Below are positions 24,750 through 33,985 of a stretch of 64,000 nt of DNA, one piece after another. The notes under the pieces were generated by a model, which made no database searches, was not told the origin of the DNA, and saw only the letters and a program-made list of their open reading frames with translations. Position 1 is the stretch's first letter; the number at the start of each line of letters is the position of its first letter. Source of the DNA: Microbacterium sp. Gd 4-13 (GTDB taxonomy: Bacteria > Actinomycetota > Actinomycetes > Actinomycetales > Microbacteriaceae); assembly GCF_003095395.1 (NCBI RefSeq), contig NZ_QEIJ01000009.1, positions 30,248 to 94,247 of the forward strand. Reading direction: 5' to 3'. The position numbers were made by a program, and so were the translations under genes.

Positions 24750-26864
24750 TTATGTGCGGGTGACCGCGCCCGGGCTGAGGTTCAGCCGGCGCAGCAGCTG
24801 CGCGTTCAGGGCGACGACGATCGTGGACAGCGACATCAGGATCGCGCCGACAGACATGGGCAGCACGAACCCGATTGGGGCGAGGACGCCGGCGGCGAGA
24901 GGGACGGAGAGGAGGTTGTAGCCGGCAGCCCACCACAGGTTCTGCTTCATTTTGCGGTAGCTCGCGCGGGACAGCTCGATCACTGACAGCACCGAGCGGG
25001 GATCATCGCTGGCAAGGATCACCCCGGCGGACGCGATCGCGACGTCGGTGCCCGCACCGATCGCGATACCGACATCGGCCTGAGCGAGGGCGGGAGCATC
25101 GTTGACACCGTCGCCGACCATCGCGACCATGCGGCCCTCCGATTGCAGTTCCTTCACCTTGGAGGCTTTATCTTCGGGGCGGACACCGGCGAAGAACCGG
25201 TCGATGCCCAAATCCGCCGCGACCGCCGCGGCGACGGCTTCGGCGTCACCGGTGATCATCACCACCTGCACGTCTCGCTCGTGCAGGGCGGTGACCGCTT
25301 GCCGGGATTCGGGGCGAATCTCGTCCGCGAGCCGCAGCGCACCGGCCACTGACCCGTCGACCAGGACGTGCAGGATGATTGCCCCGTCCTGCCGCCACTG
25401 GTCGGCGACAGGCAGTTCCGTCGCGTTCTCTTGTTCGAGCATGTATGGGCCGCCGACCCGGACCGTGCGCCCATCGACCTGGGCGCGCACCCCGACAGCG
25501 GGTGAGGACTCGAAGTCGGTGGCGCCGGGAACGGTGAGGTTCTTCTCTTTCGCGGCGTTCACGATCGCGCGGGCCAGGGGGTGCTCCGAGTCGGCCTCTG
25601 CCGCGGCAGCCAGGGCGAGGAGCTCGTCGGCGTCGACACCGTCGACGGGTTCGATGCCGGTGACGGCGGGGGCGCCCTTGGTGAGGGTGCCGGTCTTGTC
25701 GAACAGCACCGTGGTGACGGTGCGCATGCTCTCCAGCGCGAGCCGGTCCTTGATGAGCACACCGCCGCGGGCGGCACGTTCGGTGGCGATCGACACCACG
25801 AGCGGGATCGCGAGCCCGAGCGCGTGGGGGCAGGCGATGACCAGGACGGTGATGGTGCGGATCACCGCGTCATCGGGGAGACCCACGAGAGTCCAGACGA
25901 TCGCCGTGATCGCCGCGGCACCCAGAGCGAACCAGAACAACCACCCGGCGGCCCGGTCCGCGAGCCGCTGCGCACGGGACGACGAGTTCTGCGCTTCGGT
26001 GACGAGCTGCTGGATACCCGCGAGGGCGGTGTCCTGCCCGACCGCAGTGATCTGAACGCGGACTCCGGAGTCGGTGGCGACAGTACCGGCGATCACCTGG
26101 TCGCCGTCGCTGCGGCGCACCGGGCGAGATTCGCCGGTGATCATCGACTCGTCCATGCTGGCGGAGCCCTGCACGATCTTCCCGTCCGCCGGCACTCGCC
26201 CACCGGGACGCACCACGACCACATCGCCGACCTGCAAATCTGCGGGGGCAACGGTGACGGTCGTGTCACCCTCGACCTTCTCGGCTTCGTCAGGGAGGAG
26301 CGCGGCGAGCGAGTCCAGGGCGGAGGTGGTCTGCGCGAGGGAGCGCATCTCGATCCAGTGCCCCAGGAGCATGATGACGATCAGCAGCGCCAGCTCCCAC
26401 CAGAAGTCCAGCTCGTGATCGAGCAGCCCGAGACTGGCCCCCCAGGACGCGAGGAACGCGACGGTGATCGCCAGGGCAATCAGCAGCATCATTCCCGGTT
26501 TGCGGGCGCGCAGCTCGCTGACCGCGCCGGTGAGGAACGGCGCCCCACCCCACACGTACATGACGGTTCCGAGGATCGGGGACACCCAGCCCACCCATGC
26601 GGCATCGGGCAGCGGGTAGCCGATGAGCATGGAGAACATCATCGAGAACCCGACGACCGGGACCGCGAGGACCAGCATGATCCAGAACAGGCGACGGAAC
26701 CGGGCGACATGGTCTCCGTGCCCGGCGTGACCGCCGTGGTCGGCATGACCGTGTCCGGACTGCCCTTCCGCCGGGGCCGCCTCGTCGACGTCTCCCGTCC
26801 GGTCGTGGTGAGTATGCGTGTCGTGGTGAGCGACGGGTGTGGGGGTGTGGTCGTGCTGGCTCAT
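24750..26864 (-). CDS. copB: Copper-exporting P1B-type ATPase, CPH type (CopB-like)
   Basis: A 704-aa heavy-metal P-type ATPase. It lacks CXXC domains; instead the first ~55 residues are His/Asp-rich (HHDTHTHHDRTGD, HGHADHGGHAGHGDH). The membrane metal site is IACPHALGLAIPLV (CPH, subgroup P1B-3, usually Cu(II)/Cu(I)). Other core motifs are MITGES, FDKTGTLT (phosphorylated Asp), HPLARAI and GDGVNDAPALAQADVGIA. ATG 26864 follows GGAGG. It adjoins copA in the same operon, so the cell carries two complementary copper pumps. Confidence 0.92.
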   Translation of the reverse strand: MSQHDHTPTPVAHHDTHTHHDRTGDVDEAAPAEGQSGHGHADHGGHAGHGDHVARFRRLFWIMLVLAVPVVGFSMMFSMLIGYPLPDAAWVGWVSPILGTVMYVWGGAPFLTGAVSELRARKPGMMLLIALAITVAFLASWGASLGLLDHELDFWWELALLIVIMLLGHWIEMRSLAQTTSALDSLAALLPDEAEKVEGDTTVTVAPADLQVGDVVVVRPGGRVPADGKIVQGSASMDESMITGESRPVRRSDGDQVIAGTVATDSGVRVQITAVGQDTALAGIQQLVTEAQNSSSRAQRLADRAAGWLFWFALGAAAITAIVWTLVGLPDDAVIRTITVLVIACPHALGLAIPLVVSIATERAARGGVLIKDRLALESMRTVTTVLFDKTGTLTKGAPAVTGIEPVDGVDADELLALAAAAEADSEHPLARAIVNAAKEKNLTVPGATDFESSPAVGVRAQVDGRTVRVGGPYMLEQENATELPVADQWRQDGAIILHVLVDGSVAGALRLADEIRPESRQAVTALHERDVQVVMITGDAEAVAAAVAADLGIDRFFAGVRPEDKASKVKELQSEGRMVAMVGDGVNDAPALAQADVGIAIGAGTDVAIASAGVILASDDPRSVLSVIELSRASYRKMKQNLWWAAGYNLLSVPLAAGVLAPIGFVLPMSVGAILMSLSTIVVALNAQLLRRLNLSPGAVTRT

Positions 26865-26911
26865 CAGAGCCTCCTTCGCTGGAGGCGTGCCGCTCGGTGG
26901 CGGCGCGCGGG

Positions 26912-29176
26912 TCAGGCCGGTTGGGGCACGGATACAGGTGTCGCCGTGTGCGACGGGGCGGGCGTCGCGCGGAAGCGACGCAGCCGGAGACTGTTGGTGA
27001 CGACGAACACGGATGACAGCGCCATCGCTGCGGCGGCGACCAGCGGGTTCAGCAGCCCCGCCATGGCGACCGGGATCGCGGCGACGTTGTACGCGAACGC
27101 CCAGAACAGGTTGCCCTTGATAGTGCCCAGGGTGCGGCGGGCCAACCGGATCGCGTCAGCGACGACGAGGAGGTCGCCGGAGACGATGGTGATGTCGCTA
27201 GCGGCGATCGCCGCGTCCGTGCCGCCTCCCATCGCCAACCCCAGGTCCGCGGCGGCCAGAGCGGCGGCGTCGTTGACCCCATCGCCGACCATCGCGACCA
27301 CATGCCCGTCCGCTTGCAGCTGGCGGATCACGTCGAGCTTGCCCGCGGGGGTGACACCCGCGCGCACGTCCTCGATACCCACCGCTGCGGCGACCCGTCC
27401 GGCGGTGTGCGCGTTGTCGCCGGTGAGCAGCACCGGTGACAACCCCAACCCGCGGAGCCGGCGGACCGCTTCGACGCTGGTCGGTTTGACGGTGTCGGCC
27501 ACCACGATCGCGCCGAGATAGTCGCCGTCTCGGCCCACGGCGATCACGGTGCCGTCCTGCGCGAGCACGTCCAGTTGCGCAACGGCATCCGGGGTGGGGT
27601 GGATGCTCCACTGTTCGGCCAGCCATGATGCGCGGCCGGCGACGACGGCGGAACCGTCCACGATGCCCTGCACGCCGAACCCGGCGTGCGACGCGAACGT
27701 TTCCGCGCGGGGCACGGTGTCGGTGGCTGCGACGATGGCGCGGGCGACCGGGTGCTCGGACCCGGACTCGACCGCCGCTGCCACCCGCAGCAGCTCGGCG
27801 CGGGTGACTCCGGGGGCCGGGTGCACGTCGGTCACGGCCATCTGCCCCGTGGTGACGGTGCCGGTCTTGTCCAACACGATGGTGTCTACCGTGCGGGTCT
27901 GCTCCAGCACCTGCGGCCCCCGGATGAGGATGCCCAGCTGCGACCCGCGGCCGGTGCCCACCAGGAGGGCGGTGGGCGTGGCCAGGCCAAGTGCGCACGG
28001 GCACGCGATGATCAGCGTCGCCACCGCCGCGGTGAACGCCAGCTCGAACGAGCCACCGGCGAGCATCCACCCGGCAAACGCGGCCACGGCCAGGCCGATG
28101 ACGATGGGGACGAATACCGCCGATACCCGGTCAGCGAGTCGCTGCACCCGGGCTTTGCCGGTCTGTGCTTCCTCCATCAGCCGCCGCATCCGCGCGAGCT
28201 CCGTGTCGGCGCCGACACGGGTGATTTCCACGATCAGCCGGCCGCCGACGTTCACGGTCGCACCGACCACTCGGGACCCGATTGTGACCTCGATCGGCAC
28301 GGACTCGCCGGTCAGCATGCTCGCGTCCACGGCGGAGGACCCGTCGGTCACGAGGCCATCGGAGGGGATCTTCTCCCCCGGCCGGATCAGCACCAGGTCA
28401 CCGACAACCAGGTCTGCGACGGGGACGGTGCGCTCGAGCCCGTCGACAAGCTTGGTGGCGTTCTTCGCGCCCATCTCCAGCAACGCCCGCAGCGCTTCCG
28501 AGGAGGACTTCTTGGCGCGGGCTTCGGCGTACCGTCCGGCGAGGATGAACACCGTGACCAGCGCGGCCACTTCGAGATAGATCTCGTGACCGCCGGCTTG
28601 TGGGGTGCCGATGAGGGTGAACGTCATGGTCATGCCGGCCATCCCGGCGCCGCCGAAGAATAGTGCGTACAGGGACCACCCGAGCGCGGCGATCACGCCG
28701 ACGCTGATCAGTGTGTCCATTGTGGCTGCACCGTGGCGGGCGTTCACGGCCGCGGCGCGGTGGAACGGCCATGCCCCCCACACCGCGACGGGGGCAGCGA
28801 GGGTTAGGGCAAGCCATTGCCAGTACTCGAACTGCAGAACCGGGATCATCGACATCACCGCGACCGGGACGGCTAGGGCTGTGCTGATCAGCAGGCGGCG
28901 GCGCAGCGACCCGGTTTCATCGTCGTCTCGTGCCGGTGCGGCCTGGTCCGGTTTCGTCGCAGGCGGGACTGGGAGGGCGGCGTGGTAGCCGGCGGATTCG
29001 ACGGCGGTGATGAGGTCGGCGGTGTCGACGTCGGTCCCGCGGACGCGTGCTTTCTCGGTGGCATAGTTCACCGTCGCTTCCACTCCGGGAAGCTTGTTCA
29101 GCTTGCGTTCGATCCGGGACGCGCACGAGGCGCACGTCATCCCGGAGATGTCGAGTTCGACGTCGACGGCGGTCAT
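26912..29176 (-). CDS. copA: Copper-exporting P1B-type ATPase CopA
   Basis: A 754-aa Cu(I) pump. The N-terminal HMA domain has GMTCASC (C15, C18), the membrane site is [20 protein letters not shown] (CPC), and the catalytic blocks are [22 protein letters not shown] and [20 protein letters not shown]. The C-terminal membrane helix contains the conserved [16 protein letters not shown]. Its ATG overlaps the stop of the HMA protein gene (ATGA). The first part of the CsoR-controlled operon delivers copper from the HMA chaperone to this pump. Confidence 0.95.
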   Translation of the reverse strand: MTAVDVELDISGMTCASCASRIERKLNKLPGVEATVNYATEKARVRGTDVDTADLITAVESAGYHAALPVPPATKPDQAAPARDDDETGSLRRRLLISTALAVPVAVMSMIPVLQFEYWQWLALTLAAPVAVWGAWPFHRAAAVNARHGAATMDTLISVGVIAALGWSLYALFFGGAGMAGMTMTFTLIGTPQAGGHEIYLEVAALVTVFILAGRYAEARAKKSSSEALRALLEMGAKNATKLVDGLERTVPVADLVVGDLVLIRPGEKIPSDGLVTDGSSAVDASMLTGESVPIEVTIGSRVVGATVNVGGRLIVEITRVGADTELARMRRLMEEAQTGKARVQRLADRVSAVFVPIVIGLAVAAFAGWMLAGGSFELAFTAAVATLIIACPCALGLATPTALLVGTGRGSQLGILIRGPQVLEQTRTVDTIVLDKTGTVTTGQMAVTDVHPAPGVTRAELLRVAAAVESGSEHPVARAIVAATDTVPRAETFASHAGFGVQGIVDGSAVVAGRASWLAEQWSIHPTPDAVAQLDVLAQDGTVIAVGRDGDYLGAIVVADTVKPTSVEAVRRLRGLGLSPVLLTGDNAHTAGRVAAAVGIEDVRAGVTPAGKLDVIRQLQADGHVVAMVGDGVNDAAALAAADLGLAMGGGTDAAIAASDITIVSGDLLVVADAIRLARRTLGTIKGNLFWAFAYNVAAIPVAMAGLLNPLVAAAAMALSSVFVVTNSLRLRRFRATPAPSHTATPVSVPQPA

Positions 29177-29496
29177 ACCGGGTCACCTGCCAGGGCGTAT
29201 CCGGCTTCCTCGACCGCGGCCTGCACCGCGGCGGCGTCGATCGGTCGTGCGCTGTGAATGGTCACCCGCGACGTGCCGCCGACGTTCAGATCGACGGCAA
29301 CGCTCTGCACGCCGTCGATCGCGGTCAGTTCTTCGGTGACGCTCGCGACACAGTGCGAGCAGGTCATTCCTGTCACCAGAATCTCGTCGGTCACGGCGGC
29401 ATCCACAGCCGGGGTCGACGCGGCGGCGGAACCGGTGGAGCAGCATGCGCAGCTTGCCTCGGAGTCGGTCAGTCCAAGGTCGATGCGGTCAGTCAT
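29173..29496 (-). CDS. Heavy-metal-associated (CopZ-like) protein with extra cysteine cluster
   Basis: A 107-aa protein. Residues about 38-107 are an HMA fold with GMTCSHC (C46, C49), as in Cu(I) chaperones. The first 35 residues carry a second cluster, [10 protein letters not shown], which is absent from ordinary CopZ and could bind another metal ion. ATG 29496 was chosen over a frame starting 72 bases earlier because the operon spacing from csoR (31 bases) then fits. It overlaps the copA start. Confidence 0.85.
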   Translation of the reverse strand: MTDRIDLGLTDSEASCACCSTGSAAASTPAVDAAVTDEILVTGMTCSHCVASVTEELTAIDGVQSVAVDLNVGGTSRVTIHSARPIDAAAVQAAVEEAGYALAGDPV

Positions 29497-29527
29497 GATG
29501 CGTGTCCTCCAGGGTTTCGTGTGGTGG

Positions 29528-29809
29528 TCAGGAGCGAACGAGACGCGCGATCGCGTCGTTGGCTTCACGGATCTTCTCGGCGGCGACGTGGCCGCCTTTG
29601 GCGCTCGCTTCCGCTACGCAGTGACTCAGGTGATCCCCCAGCAGGGACAGCGCCACCGTCTCCAGCGCCTTCGTCGCGGCGGACACCTGGGTGAGAATGT
29701 CGATGCAGTACTTGTCTTCCTCGACCATTCGCGCGATTCCGCGCACCTGGCCCTCCGCGCGGCGCAACCGCTTCAGCAGGTCGTCCTTGTTGCCCTCGTA
29801 ACCGTTCAC
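29528..29809 (-). CDS. csoR: CsoR-type copper-sensing repressor
   Basis: A 93-aa all-helical repressor. The Cu(I) ligands of the CsoR class are all present: C35 in KYCIDILTQ, and H60 and C64 in GDHLSHCV. The N-terminal basic LLKRLRRAEGQVRGIARMVE helix is diagnostic. First gene of the long copper operon, which runs leftwards to 21576. GTG 29809 lies only two bases after an operator arm and about 8 bases after a -10-like element, so the message may be leaderless. Confidence 0.93.
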   Translation of the reverse strand: MNGYEGNKDDLLKRLRRAEGQVRGIARMVEEDKYCIDILTQVSAATKALETVALSLLGDHLSHCVAEASAKGGHVAAEKIREANDAIARLVRS

Positions 29810-29811
29810 AC

Positions 29812-29846
29812 GTATACCCTACCCCCCTACCGTATACAGATGTCAA
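29812..29846 (-). promoter_or_regulatory. CsoR operator and promoter of the copper operon
   Basis: Two GTATAC arms (29812-29817 and 29832-29837) flank a G-rich core read leftwards as GGTAGGGGGGTAGG, the general form of CsoR boxes. A consensus -35 TTGACA (29846-29841, minus strand) lies just upstream and TAGGGT about 19 bases later can serve as -10. Bound CsoR would cover the whole promoter. Confidence 0.75.
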
Positions 29847-29920
29847 GGGAATCCATGAGGAAGACAACCCTTCACCGATATCGCAAGGCGTGAATTCACG
29901 TTCCTATGTACTATCGGTGT

Positions 29921-30265
29921 ATGTCCACTGCCACCGCGTCCGCCACCGTCACCCATACCGCGGCTCTCGCGCGGCTCGGGCACGCTCTTTCAGATATCAC
30001 CCGCGCGGGGGTGCTGCTTGCCCTGCGCGAGGCTCCCGCCTACCCGTCCGACCTCGCCGACGCGCTGGGCGTCTCTCGCCAGGTCATGTCCAACCAGCTC
30101 GCGTGCTTGCGCGGCTGCGGCCTTGTTGAGGCCGTCCCGGATGGGCGACGAACCTGGTACCGACTCGCGGATGCGCATCTTGCCCCCGCCCTGGACGAGC
30201 TGTTGCGCGTCGTCCTGTACGTCGAGCCGGGCTGCTGTGCCGGAGAGAGCTGCACCTGCGCATGA
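29921..30265 (+). CDS. ArsR-family metal sensor, CmtR-like
   Basis: A 114-aa winged-helix repressor. The recognition region SRQVMSNQLACLRGCGLVEA contains the two cysteines (C62, C66) at the positions used by mycobacterial CmtR (C57, C61) to sense Cd/Pb. The C-terminus ends CCAGESCTCA, supplying further thiols like CmtR C102. It overlaps the CDF exporter gene (ATGA at 30262), so Cd/Pb-type control of that exporter is the natural reading. ATG 29921 is preferred to 29906. Confidence 0.85.
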   Translation: MSTATASATVTHTAALARLGHALSDITRAGVLLALREAPAYPSDLADALGVSRQVMSNQLACLRGCGLVEAVPDGRRTWYRLADAHLAPALDELLRVVLYVEPGCCAGESCTCA

Positions 30266-30939
30266 CCACCATCACGCCCCGCCTTGCTGGTGACCGCCGA
30301 ATCGTCCTGCAACGCCGCATCCGGTGGATCGTCACCGCGACGATCGTCTACAACCTGATCGAGGCCGTGGTCGCGATCACTGCCGGCACCGTGGCATCGT
30401 CGGCCGCACTGATCGGGTTCGGCCTGGACTCCACCATCGAAGTTCTATCGGCGGCCGCCGTGGCCTGGCAGTTCACCCGCCGCGACCCTGAGCGATGGGA
30501 GAAAGGCACACTCCGCGTCATCGCGGTCGCGTTCTTCGCCCTCGCCGCATACGTCACAGTCACGTCGGTGCTCGCGCTCGTCGGCCAGGTCGACGTCGAG
30601 CACTCCACCCTCGGCATCGTCATCACCGCCCTCAGCGTCGCCATCATGCCGTTCCTCTCGCTCGCTGAGCGTCGCGCCGGTCGCGAACTGGGATCAGCCA
30701 CAGCTGTCGCGGACTCCAAGCAGACGCTCATCTGCACCTACCTCTCCGCGGCTGTACTGGTGGGCCTGGTCGTCAACAGCCTGTTCGGCTGGTGGTGGGC
30801 CGACGCGATCGCCGGCCTCGTCATCGCCGCGTTCGCGATCCGAGAGGGCATCGAGGCGTGGCGCGGTGACGCCTGCGCCACCTCGGTTGGAATGCTCCTG
30901 GAAGACGAACACGACGATGACCACCACGACGAACACTGA
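30262..30939 (+). CDS. Cation diffusion facilitator (CDF) family metal exporter
   Basis: A 225-aa membrane protein with about six helices. GFGLDSTIEVLSAAAVAW (helix II) and VADSKQTLICTYLSAAVLVG (helix V) correspond to the metal-site helices of CDF proteins, with Asp residues in both. It lacks the usual long cytoplasmic C-terminal domain and ends instead in an acidic/His tail (EDEHDDDHHDEH). Coupled to a CmtR-like sensor, so Cd/Pb/Zn export is likely. Confidence 0.82.
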   Translation: MTTITPRLAGDRRIVLQRRIRWIVTATIVYNLIEAVVAITAGTVASSAALIGFGLDSTIEVLSAAAVAWQFTRRDPERWEKGTLRVIAVAFFALAAYVTVTSVLALVGQVDVEHSTLGIVITALSVAIMPFLSLAERRAGRELGSATAVADSKQTLICTYLSAAVLVGLVVNSLFGWWWADAIAGLVIAAFAIREGIEAWRGDACATSVGMLLEDEHDDDHHDEH

Positions 30940-30942
30940 GCC

Positions 30943-31587
30943 GTGAAAACCGCCGCTAAGCCGCTGATCGCAGCGGCCACCGTCCTCGTCGCCCTCGTTC
31001 TCGCCAGCCTGATCTACTTCCTCATCGACCGCGCGCAGGCACCCGATCCCGCATCGGCCAGCATTCTCCGGCCGGACTCGCGCGTGCTCGACGACGGCGG
31101 CACCGACGCGGTGACCATCGTGGAGTTCCTGGACTTCGAGTGCGAAGCATGCGGCGCGTACTACCCGATCGTCGAAGAGCTGCGCGAGAAGTACGCCGGG
31201 CGCATCACCTACGCAGTCCGCTACTTCCCCCTGCCCGGACACGTCAACTCCACCCACGCCGCGATCGCCGCCGAAGCCGCCGCCCAACAAGGCCGGTTCG
31301 AGGACATGTATCACCGGCTGTTCGAAACCCAAGCCGAGTGGGGCGAAGCCCAGGAATCACGCGCCGCCGCGTTCCGGGACTACGCCGCGCAGCTCGGGCT
31401 CGACATGACCGCCTACGACACCGCCGTGGCTGATCCTTCAACAGAGGCGCGGGTGCGGTCGGACTTCGACGAGGGACGCATACTCGGAGTAGGAAGCACC
31501 CCTACATTCTTCGTCGATGGCACACTGCTCGTGATCGAGCGGTGGAACGACCTCGAGACGGCTATCGAATCCGCTTTGCGTGGCTAG
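30943..31587 (+). CDS. Membrane-anchored DsbA-like thioredoxin-fold protein
   Basis: A 214-aa protein with an N-terminal membrane anchor (LIAAATVLVALVLASLIYFL) and an extracytoplasmic thioredoxin fold of the DsbA/thioredoxin_4 type. The active site is FECEACGAYYP (C67, C70), and the cis-Pro loop is GVGSTPTFFVDG. It probably forms or isomerises disulfides in exported proteins. GTG 30943 follows the CDF stop by three bases, so it is part of the metal operon; protection of thiols damaged by metals is an inference. Confidence 0.85.
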   Translation: MKTAAKPLIAAATVLVALVLASLIYFLIDRAQAPDPASASILRPDSRVLDDGGTDAVTIVEFLDFECEACGAYYPIVEELREKYAGRITYAVRYFPLPGHVNSTHAAIAAEAAAQQGRFEDMYHRLFETQAEWGEAQESRAAAFRDYAAQLGLDMTAYDTAVADPSTEARVRSDFDEGRILGVGSTPTFFVDGTLLVIERWNDLETAIESALRG

Positions 31588-31640
31588 GGACTCACGACCG
31601 AACGCACAGACCACCCCCACTTCCCGCGGAGAATAGGATC

Positions 31641-32620
31641 ATGCGAGCAGGTGTCGAGTGGATGGATCGGCATCAGATCCCGCTCTACCTTGCCGCGCTC
31701 GTGCTCGGCGCGGCGGTGGGCCTGCTGGTACCGACGATCGCGTATCCCGCGGAGCTGGCGATCAATCCCGTGCTCGGGCTGCTGCTGTACGCGACCTTCC
31801 TCGGCGTGCCATTCGCCAAAATCGGGCAGGCATTCCGCGATTGGCGATTCCTTTCCACCGTCTTCGTCGTCAACTTCGTTCTCGTCCCGATCGTGGTGTT
31901 CTTGCTGTCTCGGATCGTCGCGCACGACCAGGTGCTCCTCGTCGGGGTGCTGTTCGTGTTACTGACCCCGTGTGTGGATTACGTCATCGTGTTCACCGGC
32001 ATCGCCGGTGGGGCGAAGGAACGGCTACTGGCGGCCGCGCCGCTGCTGATGCTCGCCCAGATGCTCCTGCTGCCGTTTTACCTGTGGTTGTTCGTCGGTG
32101 CCGAGTTCGTCGAGGCGGTCGACCTCGCCCCCTTCGTCGAGGCGTTCTTGCTGCTCATTGTCCTGCCGCTCGTGACGGCCGGGCTTACCCAGCTCGCCGC
32201 CGCCCGCACCCGTTGAGGTACGGCGGCGCAAGACGTTGTGCTTGGTGCGATGTGCCGTTGATGATGCTCACCCTCGCTGTCGTCGTCGCCTCCCAAATTG
32301 CCGGCGTCGGCCGGCAGCTCGGCGCGCTTCTGCTCTCGATCCCTGTCTATGTGCTGTTCGCCGCGGTCATGGTCCCGATCGGCGCCCTTGCAGGCAGGGC
32401 GGCGCGGCTGGACGTCCCCGCGCGGAGGGCGATCGTGTTCAGCGGCGCGACCCGCAACTCCCTCGTCGTCCTCCCGCTCGTCCTTGCACTCCCGGCCGCG
32501 TTCGACCTCGCGCCGCTCGTGGTGGTCACTCAGACCCTCGTCGAGCTGATTGCCATGGTGATCTTCGTTCGCCTCATCCCGCGCCTGCTCCCGCCCCGCT
32601 CGGCGTCGACGCCGGCGTAG
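31641..32620 (+). pseudogene. Acr3-like arsenic/bile-acid:Na symporter family permease, frameshifted
   Basis: The first frame (31641-32216) encodes about six helices, MRAGVEWMDRHQIPLYLAAL through PFVEAFLLLIVLPLVTAGLT, and stops at TGA 32214-32216. The remaining four helices continue in another frame (DVPLMMLTLAVVVASQIAGV ... SGATRNSLVVLPLVLALPAA) to 32620. Together they give a normal ~320-aa arsenic-resistance permease of the BASS superfamily. A one-base indel near 32205-32225 explains the break; it may be natural or a sequence error. Arsenite export would complement the ars operon. Confidence 0.8.
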
Positions 32621-32672
32621 GGGTCGGTTGGCGACGGTTCGAACAAGTGTTCTAATTGTCGTAACCTCGGAG

Positions 32673-32757
32673 GTGCGTCGGTTCCAGGGGCACGTGAACG
32701 CGTATCCGTGGGAGTGGAGCGCGGCCGGGTTCGATGAGTGGATGACCGATCAGGTCA
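32673..32757 (+). pseudogene. N-terminal fragment of a Tn554 TnpA-like integrase
   Basis: VRRFQGHVNAYPWEWSAAGF followed by DEWMTD resembles residues about 59-82 of the intact integrase at 39316-40428 (IERFQAFTEKYPWRWQASDL-DEFTD). The rest is missing. It lies at the right edge of the metal island, just as a TnpB-like fragment lies at the left (7524-7742). Confidence 0.55.
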
Positions 32758-32788
32758 CCGTCAGCCAGCTGGTGCCCTCCACGATCCT

Positions 32789-33220
32789 TCACGCCCGGTC
32801 GCTCGATGGTCGATATCCCACCAACGTGAGAACGCTACGCAAACCAGCGGGGCTCCCCGGCCAGTGTCGTTCGATCGCATCCATACCCGCGTGCCGGATC
32901 GCGAACCGCAACACGATCGCCACAATGATCGCGTCATCCGCATAGCCCAGCACAGGAATGAAGTCCGGCACGAGGTCGATCGGGAAAAGCAGGTAGCCGA
33001 GCAATCCAAACAGCCACCACCTCGTAGCACGAGGAACAGCGGGATCGCTGGCCAGCCTCTTGACCAGCCGAACCACATCCGGCACGAGCCGCAGGATCGC
33101 CCTCCAGTCGACATCCTTTCCCGCGCGCCGTTGCTGCACCCACAACACGATCAGCAGGAGCAGCCACAGCAGGATGAACCCACCGAGGACCGAGAGAACG
33201 ACGACCAGCCAGTCCGGCAT
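32789..33220 (-). CDS. DUF1232 (YkvA-like) membrane protein
   Basis: A 143-aa protein starting MPDWLVVVLSVLGGFILLWL. The conserved DUF1232 block is GLLGYLLFPIDLVPDFIPVL, then GYADDAIIVAIVL. It has one N-terminal helix plus the hairpin of the family. Function unknown; members are widespread membrane-associated accessory proteins. ATG 33220 is preferred because the longer frame adds only Trp/Cys-rich residues. Confidence 0.8.
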   Translation of the reverse strand: MPDWLVVVLSVLGGFILLWLLLLIVLWVQQRRAGKDVDWRAILRLVPDVVRLVKRLASDPAVPRATRWWLFGLLGYLLFPIDLVPDFIPVLGYADDAIIVAIVLRFAIRHAGMDAIERHWPGSPAGLRSVLTLVGYRPSSDRA

Positions 33221-33336
33221 TCTGCTCCAAACACTCCACCAACAGCACCACAATCAAACCCCACGATGACGCACCCATCACGGGAGAACTTCGCACTAAC
33301 GAATATCGCTACCTACCGGTCCACTATGACCGGCTG

Positions 33337-33621
33337 ATGGATCAACGCATTCTGGAACGCATTGCCCGGCAGGACGGGCCTCTGCAGTCGCTCACCCGCC
33401 AGGAGTTGGAGCTGGAGCGCGAGCCGTTTACGGGCGAGCCTCAGCCCAAGCCGGTGCGGGCGTGGGTGCGGTTCGGGGAGACGGCAGTGACCGTCGACGC
33501 GGAGGTGTGCAGCTGGACTCCGCATGCCGTCGCGATCCGATTTACGATCGCCGGCCGGGAGTTCAAGACGTGGGTGTGGTCCTCCGCGGTGAGGGAGGTT
33601 TCCCCGCGTCCGAAGCTGTAG
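33337..33621 (+). CDS. Conserved hypothetical protein of the ssb module (right copy)
   Basis: A 94-aa protein nearly identical in its core to the one at 6252-6578 (LMDQRILERIARQDGPLQSL, VRAWVRFGETAV). Similarity to the left copy continues about 5-11 codons upstream of ATG 33337 (YRYLPVHYDRLMDQ), but no ATG, GTG or TTG is available in that extension, so this copy has probably lost its original start and is slightly truncated. It is divergent from the membrane gene and ssb, as in the left copy. Confidence 0.65.
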   Translation: MDQRILERIARQDGPLQSLTRQELELEREPFTGEPQPKPVRAWVRFGETAVTVDAEVCSWTPHAVAIRFTIAGREFKTWVWSSAVREVSPRPKL

Positions 33622-33624
33622 GGG

Positions 33625-33891
33625 TCAGCCTCGGCTCGCGCGACGGAATCGGTGCGTGAGCACGCCGGCGGCGATCGCGAATGCTGTGGCGGCGAGCCCG
33701 GCCGGCACGAGCAGGTACGGCACGACGACGAGCATGGAGCGGCCCAGGAAGCTCTCAACGGGGATGAGGCTGGCTAGGGTGCAGAGGAAGCTCACGAGGG
33801 CCAGGACGGTCCATTGGCGGCCGCTGTAGCGCAGCACGCGCACGCCGGCGCCGTCGTGCCACCACAGCCGTAGGGGCTCGGGGATCTTCAC
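33625..33891 (-). CDS. Small membrane protein of the ssb module
   Basis: An 88-aa protein: LRLWWHDGAGVRVLRYSGRQ followed by two membrane helices (VLALVSFLCTLASLIP and VVPYLLVPAGLAATAFAIAA) and a basic tail. GTG 33891 is preceded by AGGAGAG and matches the start of the broken left copy (6591-6854). Function unknown. The paired conservation with ssb suggests a role in the mobile element. Confidence 0.65.
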   Translation of the reverse strand: MKIPEPLRLWWHDGAGVRVLRYSGRQWTVLALVSFLCTLASLIPVESFLGRSMLVVVPYLLVPAGLAATAFAIAAGVLTHRFRRASRG

Positions 33892-33936
33892 GGCGCTCTC
33901 CTGTCGCTCGGTGGCTCTATTGTCGCGCACAGCGAC

Positions 33937-33968
33937 GCCCCCAGCCGGGAGAGAGTGCGGCTAGGGGC
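33937..33968 (-). terminator. Hairpin equivalent to the one after the left ssb
   Basis: GCCCCCAGCCG (33937-33947) pairs with CGGCTAGGGGC (33958-33968) except for one mismatch; the loop GGAGAGAGTG is almost that of 7065-7073. It lies past the stop of the gene at 33986. Confidence 0.55.
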
Positions 33969-33985
33969 GTGCTGAGTATGTGGGT

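Noticed and set aside
25581..27521. 646-codon plus-strand open frame opposite copB/copA
   Set aside because: It is antisense to two clearly recognised P-type ATPases; low-complexity, Arg/Gly/Asp-rich translation typical of high-GC shadow frames.
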